From: Porphyromonadaceae bacterium
GTDB taxonomy: Bacteria; Bacteroidota; Bacteroidia; Bacteroidales; UBA11471
NCBI GenBank assembly: GCA_021199145.1
Contig: JAJQIP010000136.1
Span: forward strand, 1-5,149
Length of the DNA stretch: 5,149 nucleotides
Reading direction: 5' to 3'
Shown here: one piece after another, positions 1 to 5,149 of the stretch
How the letters are laid out: each line of letters opens with the position of its first letter
Numbering within the stretch: the stretch's first letter is position 1
The notes under the pieces: generated by a model
Seen by the model: the letters and a program-made list of their open reading frames with translations, nothing else
Database searches by the model: none
What the model was told of the DNA's origin: nothing
Translations under genes and position numbers: made by a program

Positions 1-36
1 GCCTTTTCAGTTTCAATTTATATAAATATATATCCG

Positions 37-744
37 ATGAAAAAATATCTGGTTGTGCTGACGGGTGCTGGAATGAGCGCTGAGAGTGGCTTGGCTGTCT
101 TTCGTGGCAGCAATGGATTGTGGTCGGGTTATCGTATTGACGATGTCGCTACACCCGAAGGTTGGGAACGTGACCCACAAAAGGTCTTGGACTTCTACAA
201 TGCCCGTCGGCGGGAGCTACTCCAAGTGAAGCCCAACGACGGGCATAAGGGATTGGCCTCTTTGGAATCAGACTTTGACGTATGCATTGTGACGCAAAAT
301 GTGGATAATTTACATGAACAGGCAGGCAGTCATCGTGTCATACATCTGCACGGGGAGTTGATGAAAGTGCGCTCAACCTGTGATGAAAATCTTATCTACG
401 AAGTGACTCCAGAGCATATGGATACCCGTATAGGTGATGTCTGTGAGAAAGGCTCCCAGTTGCGTCCCCATATCGTCTGGTTCGGTGAAGCGGTGCCTCT
501 TATTGAAGCAGCCATTGAAGAGGTTGAGAAGGCTGATATTTTTGTGGTAATCGGTACTTCACTGAATGTATATCCTGCCGCAGGGCTGTTGCGTTATGTC
601 CGGAAAGGTGTACCGGTATATCTTATCGATCCTAATCCTGTAAATGATATGAGCGGGCGAGTTACGCATGTGATACAAAAGGGAGCCAGTGAAGGCGTAA
701 AGGAGTTGTCCCGAATTTTGAGAGGCGGCAATGATTCAAAGTGA
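37..744 (+). CDS. NAD-dependent protein deacylase, sirtuin family (CobB/SIRT5-like)
   Basis: Predicted cytoplasmic sirtuin of 235 residues that would remove acyl groups from protein lysines using NAD+, yielding nicotinamide and O-acyl-ADP-ribose. Seen in the sequence: the NAD-binding motif GAGMSAESGLAVFRG at residues 10-24, TQNVDNLHEQAG at 86-97, the catalytic histidine H105 in HLHGEL, LRPHIVWFGEAVP at 142-154, and the Rossmann-fold segments VVIGTSLNVYPAAG (170-183) and YLIDPNP (195-201). Y54 and R57 (YNAR) match the Tyr-x-x-Arg pair that in SIRT5 and CobB binds negatively charged acyl groups, so desuccinylase or demalonylase activity is plausible as well as deacetylation. The zinc module looks degenerate: between the catalytic His and LRPHIVWFGE only C115 and C136 remain, where a standard site has two Cys pairs. 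The start is the only ATG before the NAD motif and gives the usual short N-terminus; no Shine-Dalgarno is visible. The gene is on its own strand, convergent with the glycogen genes. The family is certain; the acyl preference is inferred. Confidence 0.95.
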   Translation: MKKYLVVLTGAGMSAESGLAVFRGSNGLWSGYRIDDVATPEGWERDPQKVLDFYNARRRELLQVKPNDGHKGLASLESDFDVCIVTQNVDNLHEQAGSHRVIHLHGELMKVRSTCDENLIYEVTPEHMDTRIGDVCEKGSQLRPHIVWFGEAVPLIEAAIEEVEKADIFVVIGTSLNVYPAAGLLRYVRKGVPVYLIDPNPVNDMSGRVTHVIQKGASEGVKELSRILRGGNDSK

Positions 745-769
745 AGAAATAATTTTATTCCAGATAATA

Positions 770-803
770 AAAGAAGGTGCCTTTGTATAAGGGCACCTTC
801 TTT
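770..803. terminator. Bidirectional Rho-independent-type terminator between convergent genes
   Basis: A perfect 12-bp inverted repeat pairs 770-781 (AAAGAAGGTGCC) with 792-803. The stem can extend inward by T782-G791 (wobble), T783-A790 and T784-A789 to leave a four-base loop at 785-788. Read on the minus strand, the stem runs into TTT then TATTAT, a fair T-rich tail suited to ending the phosphorylase transcript. Read on the plus strand, the stem ends in TTT followed by CTGAATG, a weaker tail for the sirtuin transcript. It sits in the 85-nt gap between two converging stop codons, 25 nt after the sirtuin stop and 26 nt after the phosphorylase stop in its own direction. The structure is seen directly; termination activity is inferred. 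Confidence 0.85.
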
Positions 804-829
804 CTGAATGATTCTTCTCTTATCAAAAA

Positions 830-3385
830 TCAGAACCAACGCACATAGGCAAAATCTTGACGATGTGGCAGGTCGGGATTTTTGGGGAAGAGGCGGAAAG
901 AGTATTTAAAGACACCTGCCTTATTCACGTAGTAACTCAATGCGTAGGTGACCAAGTCACCTTCAATCTTCACTACATTCAGTTCCGTAGTTACATAGGG
1001 TTGTAATTCCCCGTCAATCACTTGTGAAACCACCAATTCCACTCCTAAGCAGTTGGGCAAACCTTTGCGGTCGAGTGTCACAGAGATGTCGTAGGTTGTT
1101 CCCGTACATGACTGATAGTGTAACTCTTCGGGCATGTCTATTTCTTTCACCTCTATTTTATCCCATTTTTCGGCAACCATCTGTTTCCATGCAGCTATTT
1201 CCTTAGCTTTCTTGTAATTGTCGGCCATGAGATTTTTTGACCGTTTCGCCTCTTTTGCATAGAAACGCTCGATATAGTCATTGAGCATACGGTTTGTGGT
1301 AAATTCCGGTGCAATTTGTGCGATGGAATTTTTAATGTATTGAATCCACTCTGGCGAATAGCCTTTGCTGTTCTTCGCAAAATAGAGTGGTACAATCTCG
1401 TTCTCAAGCATTGCATAGATGGAAGCCGCATCGAGTTGGTCCTGATATCTTTGGTCCTGGAAAGTCCTCTTATTGGTCAATGCCCAACCGGCCTTTTCCT
1501 TATATCCTTCATACCACCAACCATCCAGAACGGATAAGTTGAGAACCCCGTTCATTTCGGCTTTCATTCCTGATGTACCAGACGCTTCGAGAGGACGAGT
1601 CGGGGTGTTTAGCCAAATATCCACACCGGAAACCAGACGCTTGGCGACTTTCATGTCGTAATTTTCAAGGAATATGATTTTCCCGAGGAATTCGGGCCGA
1701 CGTGAAACTTCAATAATGCGCTTGATTAGGTCTTGTCCCGCTCCATCGGCAGGGTGGGCCTTACCTGAGTAGATAAATTGTACAGGATATTGCGGGTTAT
1801 TCACAATTCTGTTGAGACGGTCCAGGTCGGTAAAGAGCAGATGTGCCCGTTTGTACGTAGCGAATCGGCGAGCGAAACCAATGAGAAGAGCATTGGGATT
1901 AATTTGTTCGAGAATCGATACAACTTTGGAGGGGTCTCCCTGATTTTTAATCCATTTTTCGCGGAATTCACTGCGGACAAAATCCAAAAGCTTCTTTTTC
2001 ATTATTTGTCGCATATTCCAAATTTCCTCATCAGGAACATCGTAAATTTTTCTCCAAAGCGAGCGGTTGTCTTGCTTGGCCATAAAATTCACGCCGAGAT
2101 TTTTCACGTAGAATTCTTTCCATTCCGATGCGGCCCAAGTAGGCATATGTACGCCGTTGGTTACATAGCTTACATGTAATTCATCTGGGGTATATCCTTT
2201 CCAAATAGGTTGGAACATATGTTGTGACACTTTGCCGTGCAGCCAACTTACCCCGTTTACTTCCTGACAGGTGTTGCAAGCAAAGATACTCATACAGAAT
2301 CGGTCGTTTGAGCCTGGATTCTCGCGTCCCATATCCATGAGTTCGTCAAAGGTAATCCCTAATTTAGCGGGGAATTCACCCATGTATTTGCCAAAGAGAG
2401 ATGCGTCAAAATAATCGTGTCCTGCAGGAACAGGGGTGTGGACAGTATAGAGAGACGAAGCACGCACAACTTCCAATGCTTCCGAGAAAGAGAGCTTATC
2501 GTTTTGTATGTAGTCGACCAACCGTTGCACATTGATAAGGGCAGCATGTCCTTCGTTACAATGATAAACATCCTTTTTAATACCTAAGCGTTTGAGCAGA
2601 AGAATACCTCCGATACCGAGCAGGTACTCTTGTTTCATACGGTTTTCCCAATCCCCTCCATAGAGATGGTGTGTGATGGAACGGTCGAATTCGCTGTTCG
2701 AATCCAAATCGGTATCCATAAGGTATAATGATACACGTCCCACGTTTACCCGCCAGATATTGGAATAGACTATGCGACCTGGGTAGGGAACTTCGAGAAT
2801 GATGGGGTGATTATTTTCATCGACGACTTGCTCGATAGGCAGATGGTTGAAATTTTGAGATTCGTAGTTGGCCAGTTGTTGCCCTTCCATGGAGAGCGAT
2901 TGTGTGAAGTAGCCATAGCGGTATAGAAATCCTACAGCTACCATATCGATATTGGTATCGCTGGCCTCTTTTAAATAATCTCCGGCCAAGATGCCCAATC
3001 CTCCCGAATATATTTTCAATACATTGACCAATCCGTATTCCATACTGAAATAAGCCACCGATGGCAAATCACTTTTGGGCTTCTCATCAATATATTTACG
3101 GAATTCTACATATTGTGCATTAATTGTATACATCATGGCTTTATCGGCCACAATTTCCTCAAGACGTTCATAACTAACCCGGTTGAGCAGTAAGACTGGA
3201 TTGCCGTTTACGCTTTTCCAAATCTCCGGGTCAATCATTTTAAACATGTTGAGGACATCGTTATTCCAAACCCACCAAATGTTACGAGCCATTTCTTGCA
3301 AGACATTCAGTTGGGCCGGCATACGCGACTTTACCGTGATATCTCTCCATACAGGAGCGTTAGCATTGCTTACTTGTGCTTTCAT
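830..3385 (-). CDS. Alpha-glucan (glycogen/maltodextrin) phosphorylase, GT35
   Basis: Predicted cytoplasmic pyridoxal-phosphate enzyme of 851 residues that phosphorolyses alpha-1,4-glucan to glucose-1-phosphate. It belongs to the 'alpha-glucan family phosphorylase' branch (Thermus and Mycobacterium type), not the E. coli GlgP/MalP or muscle branch. Seen in order: an N-terminal region of the DUF3417 kind (about 13-118, with NIWWVWN at 35-41); SGGLGILAGDYLKEASD at 127-143; YHCNEGHAA at 274-282; HTPVPAGHDYF at 316-326; FARRFATYKR at 504-513; SGKAHPAD at 540-547; and EASGTSGMKAEMNG at 600-613. K608 in the last motif is the expected PLP lysine. R507 and K542 match the phosphate-contacting Arg and Lys of the family. 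The C-terminal ~100 residues form a beta-rich tail ending in YVRWF; tails of this kind are usual in the branch, so the length is normal. The start lies 30 nt downstream of the glycogen synthase stop, with no terminator-like hairpin between them, so co-transcription is likely. There is no clear Shine-Dalgarno; the leader is AT-rich. Exact substrate preference (glycogen or shorter maltodextrin) cannot be told from sequence. Confidence 0.95.
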   Translation of the reverse strand: MKAQVSNANAPVWRDITVKSRMPAQLNVLQEMARNIWWVWNNDVLNMFKMIDPEIWKSVNGNPVLLLNRVSYERLEEIVADKAMMYTINAQYVEFRKYIDEKPKSDLPSVAYFSMEYGLVNVLKIYSGGLGILAGDYLKEASDTNIDMVAVGFLYRYGYFTQSLSMEGQQLANYESQNFNHLPIEQVVDENNHPIILEVPYPGRIVYSNIWRVNVGRVSLYLMDTDLDSNSEFDRSITHHLYGGDWENRMKQEYLLGIGGILLLKRLGIKKDVYHCNEGHAALINVQRLVDYIQNDKLSFSEALEVVRASSLYTVHTPVPAGHDYFDASLFGKYMGEFPAKLGITFDELMDMGRENPGSNDRFCMSIFACNTCQEVNGVSWLHGKVSQHMFQPIWKGYTPDELHVSYVTNGVHMPTWAASEWKEFYVKNLGVNFMAKQDNRSLWRKIYDVPDEEIWNMRQIMKKKLLDFVRSEFREKWIKNQGDPSKVVSILEQINPNALLIGFARRFATYKRAHLLFTDLDRLNRIVNNPQYPVQFIYSGKAHPADGAGQDLIKRIIEVSRRPEFLGKIIFLENYDMKVAKRLVSGVDIWLNTPTRPLEASGTSGMKAEMNGVLNLSVLDGWWYEGYKEKAGWALTNKRTFQDQRYQDQLDAASIYAMLENEIVPLYFAKNSKGYSPEWIQYIKNSIAQIAPEFTTNRMLNDYIERFYAKEAKRSKNLMADNYKKAKEIAAWKQMVAEKWDKIEVKEIDMPEELHYQSCTGTTYDISVTLDRKGLPNCLGVELVVSQVIDGELQPYVTTELNVVKIEGDLVTYALSYYVNKAGVFKYSFRLFPKNPDLPHRQDFAYVRWF

Positions 3386-3415
3386 AACGTTTTGTATTGA
3401 TAATAATAATTTATT
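3386..3415 (-). other. 30-nt AT-rich intergenic spacer within the glycogen operon
   Basis: This spacer between the synthase stop and the phosphorylase ATG is almost all A and T, with a short ATT-type trinucleotide run (3400-3412) on the minus strand. It contains no inverted repeat, no match to the Bacteroidota -7 element (TAnnTTTG) and no GGAGG-like sequence. This supports co-transcription of the two genes. AT-rich, purine-poor leaders before start codons are typical of Bacteroidota, where translation initiation often does not rely on a Shine-Dalgarno. Confidence 0.6.
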
Positions 3416-5119
3416 TTATGCTATTTTACTTGAATTTTTATCGGCATTTCCCCATGTTGCCTGTCTGCGTTCATTGTCCACACGGCGTAAAGCTATGTCG
3501 TATGTTCTGCGGTAGTAGTCGATAAAATGACTCCATTGGGCTTTTGAGGCTGTCCTCCGTGCAGATTGGCTCATCTGTAACCGGACCGGTTTGTCGATTA
3601 ACGCCAACCTTTCGATGGTATCGGCCAGACTTTCCGATACCTCGACGAAATTAAAATCAGTACGATGTAACACGGCTACCCCTGTCTCTTCAAGACCAGG
3701 ATTATTTTTGTTTTTTATCCATATGCCGAATCCTGAAAGATCCGTTGTTACGGTAGGAATGCCGAACGCGATACTTTCGAGAGGTGTGTATCCCCATGGT
3801 TCATAATAAGAAGGGAAAGCCGTAACATCAATGCCTATCAATGTATCGTAATAGGTAAAATTCAAGATACCGTCATTTCCGGTAAGGTATGAAGGAATGA
3901 ATATAATTTTCACTTTGGAATCAGGTTTCTGAGGAAAACCGCAATATCGTATCTGACTTACTATATTGTCCTCATTCATATTGTGTAATGTGTGGGTGAT
4001 ATAGGGCTCTGGCAGGGGAGAGGAATAAAATTTTTCATTTATCAGGCGTTCGGATAAATCGGTACGAGCTTTGTCCACCCATGCAGGAACAAGTACAAAA
4101 GCGATAATTTCACGCTCTCCCTTGTAACGCATTCGTAACCGGTTCAGCGCATCGACAAACATGTCGATACCTTTATTTTTAAATTCATTCCGTCCGGAAG
4201 TAGCAACCAGAAGAGCGCTTTTAGATGCATTGTATCCTATGAGAGCCGAGGCAACCTGTAGTAATTTAGCCCGTGCCGCTGCCCGTTTTTCATCGTACAG
4301 TTTACCCTTGGGCACAAAGTCAGGTTCAAACCCGTTCGGTGTGACCACATCGGGCATCTTTTCGAGTAGCTGTGCACATTCCATGGCTGTTATATCGCTG
4401 ACAGTCGTAAAGGCATCGGCAAATTGGGCGGCTTGTCGTTCAACGGAATGTTTGGCCTCCATATTTAGTTCCTCTGCCATTTGTGTGCCATAATATTTGG
4501 AGAGGTAGCCATATAACGGTTTCCCATTTCCAGCTATTGAGCGGCCTATCGAAGTGGCATGGGTCGTAAATGCTGTGGCGATGGCTGGAATCGTATGTCG
4601 TAAGTAGAGTAATCCCATCCCTGTCTGCCACTCATCGAAATGGGCCACAACTTTATAAGATTCACCCCCTATATAGTAATAATAATGGGCAATGACTTGT
4701 GCCGCAGCACAAGCGAACATACACGAATCATCGTAATCGCCATACGCACGGAGAGATTTCACACCAAAGTCGGTCCACATATGGGCATAAATCTCGTTGC
4801 GTCGAGTAAACAGATCTTTGTAGTCAACCAATATGACTATAGGTTTGCCTGGAATGTTCCATCGACCTACACGCACTTTCAATCCCTCTTCTCGAGCGCA
4901 ATTCCGCCATGCTTTCAACAGGCTTTTCGATTCGGTAAAGTAGGGAGATGGTGTAGCCTTCCAGATGTCCGGACCAATAAATATGTTTCTATCCTTATTG
5001 ATTTTTTGTAGGGTGCGGGCTTTTGTTGATAATACCGTATATATACCACCCACTAAATTACAAACCTCCCAACTTACTTCAAATAAATAGTCGGGATAGA
5101 GTAAATTCTTTTCTGCCAT
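3416..5119 (-). CDS. Glycogen synthase, GT3 (eukaryote-type GYS family)
   Basis: Predicted cytoplasmic retaining glycosyltransferase of 567 residues with a GT-B fold that adds glucose to the non-reducing ends of alpha-1,4-glucan. It matches the fungal/animal GYS (GT3) family, not bacterial ADP-glucose GlgA (GT5); GT3 enzymes characteristically use UDP-glucose. Seen in order: FEVSWEVCNLVGGIYTVLSTKA (13-34), holding the N-terminal glycine-rich loop; VAHFDEWQTG (158-167); FTTHATSIGR (184-193); ER at 227-228; PNGFEPDF (261-268); SGRNEFKNKGIDMF (308-321), whose R310 and K316 match the catalytic Arg and Lys of yeast Gsy2; and FPSYYEPWGYTPLES (435-449), whose E440 and E448 form the retaining E-x7-E signature. 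Against my recollection of yeast Gsy2 (705 aa) it lacks the long regulatory C-terminal tail and about 50 residues between VPA (344-346) and THTLHNM (375-381). It is the first gene of a two-gene run with the phosphorylase. The ATG is preceded by an AT-rich leader without Shine-Dalgarno, and the family N-terminus begins right after it. The family is certain; donor specificity is inferred. Confidence 0.95.
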   Translation of the reverse strand: MAEKNLLYPDYLFEVSWEVCNLVGGIYTVLSTKARTLQKINKDRNIFIGPDIWKATPSPYFTESKSLLKAWRNCAREEGLKVRVGRWNIPGKPIVILVDYKDLFTRRNEIYAHMWTDFGVKSLRAYGDYDDSCMFACAAAQVIAHYYYYIGGESYKVVAHFDEWQTGMGLLYLRHTIPAIATAFTTHATSIGRSIAGNGKPLYGYLSKYYGTQMAEELNMEAKHSVERQAAQFADAFTTVSDITAMECAQLLEKMPDVVTPNGFEPDFVPKGKLYDEKRAAARAKLLQVASALIGYNASKSALLVATSGRNEFKNKGIDMFVDALNRLRMRYKGEREIIAFVLVPAWVDKARTDLSERLINEKFYSSPLPEPYITHTLHNMNEDNIVSQIRYCGFPQKPDSKVKIIFIPSYLTGNDGILNFTYYDTLIGIDVTAFPSYYEPWGYTPLESIAFGIPTVTTDLSGFGIWIKNKNNPGLEETGVAVLHRTDFNFVEVSESLADTIERLALIDKPVRLQMSQSARRTASKAQWSHFIDYYRRTYDIALRRVDNERRQATWGNADKNSSKIA

Positions 5120-5149
5120 AACAAAACAAAATTTATAGCATATAGGATC

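Noticed and set aside
1..36. AT-rich leader before the sirtuin gene as a promoter
   Set aside because: Only 36 nt are visible. It has a TATATAAATATATAT run but no TAnnTTTG element and no Shine-Dalgarno, so nothing beyond an AT-rich leader can be claimed.
594..839. Minus-strand open frame across the sirtuin 3' end and the convergent gap
   Set aside because: It runs through the terminator hairpin and overlaps both flanking genes, and its product shows no recognisable domain. It is a chance frame.
1778..2179. 133-residue open frame on the plus strand, antisense to the phosphorylase gene
   Set aside because: It lies wholly opposite a conserved coding sequence whose reading frame explains the region. 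The translation has no recognisable motif and there is no leader signal.
4640..5011. 123-residue open frame on the plus strand, antisense to the 5' part of the glycogen synthase gene
   Set aside because: It is opposite conserved GT3 N-terminal motifs, with low-complexity composition, no family resemblance and no ribosome-binding context. It is best explained as a shadow frame.
37..5119. Functional coupling between the sirtuin and glycogen metabolism
   Set aside because: The genes converge and are separated by a terminator, so they are not co-transcribed. Adjacency alone in one window is not evidence of a shared role; conserved synteny across many genera would be needed.
5127..5134. Possible Bacteroidota -7 promoter element on the minus strand (AAATTTTG, five of the six fixed bases of TAnnTTTG) just upstream of the glycogen synthase ATG
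   Set aside because: The match is imperfect, lies in a nearly pure AT stretch where such matches arise by chance, and would put the transcription start almost on the ATG. The -33 region falls outside the window and cannot be checked.

Overview
The window contains three complete genes and little else. It reads as ordinary chromosome from a member of the Bacteroidota, most likely order Bacteroidales. The reasons are the pairing of a GT3 (eukaryote-type) glycogen synthase with an actinobacterial/Thermus-type GT35 alpha-glucan phosphorylase, AT-rich leaders with no recognisable Shine-Dalgarno sequence before any of the three genes, and a sirtuin of the short CobB/SIRT5-like type without the usual zinc-cysteine pairs. 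The genus cannot be fixed from this sequence alone.

Layout: a sirtuin-type NAD-dependent protein deacylase lies on the plus strand (37-744). An 85-nt convergent gap (745-829) follows and holds one strong hairpin that probably terminates transcription from both sides. The rest of the window is on the minus strand: the glucan phosphorylase (830-3385), then, 30 nt away and upstream in the direction of transcription, the glycogen synthase (3416-5119). The window ends 30 nt upstream of the synthase start, so the operon promoter and any further upstream genes are mostly or wholly outside the window.

How the genes work together: the synthase should extend alpha-1,4-glucan from a sugar nucleotide, probably UDP-glucose as in other GT3 enzymes. 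The phosphorylase should release glucose-1-phosphate from the same polymer. The short gap, with no hairpin and no promoter-like sequence in it, suggests one transcript encoding both making and breaking of glycogen. No branching enzyme, debranching enzyme or sugar-nucleotide pyrophosphorylase is in view. The sirtuin is convergent and on a separate transcript; a functional tie to glycogen metabolism is not supported by the layout.

I found no mobile element, CRISPR array, RNA gene, phage remnant or unknown gene cluster, and no evidence of a previously undescribed system. The points worth a second look are family-level details: missing zinc cysteines in the sirtuin, and a GT3 synthase that appears to lack the eukaryotic allosteric and oligomerisation elements.
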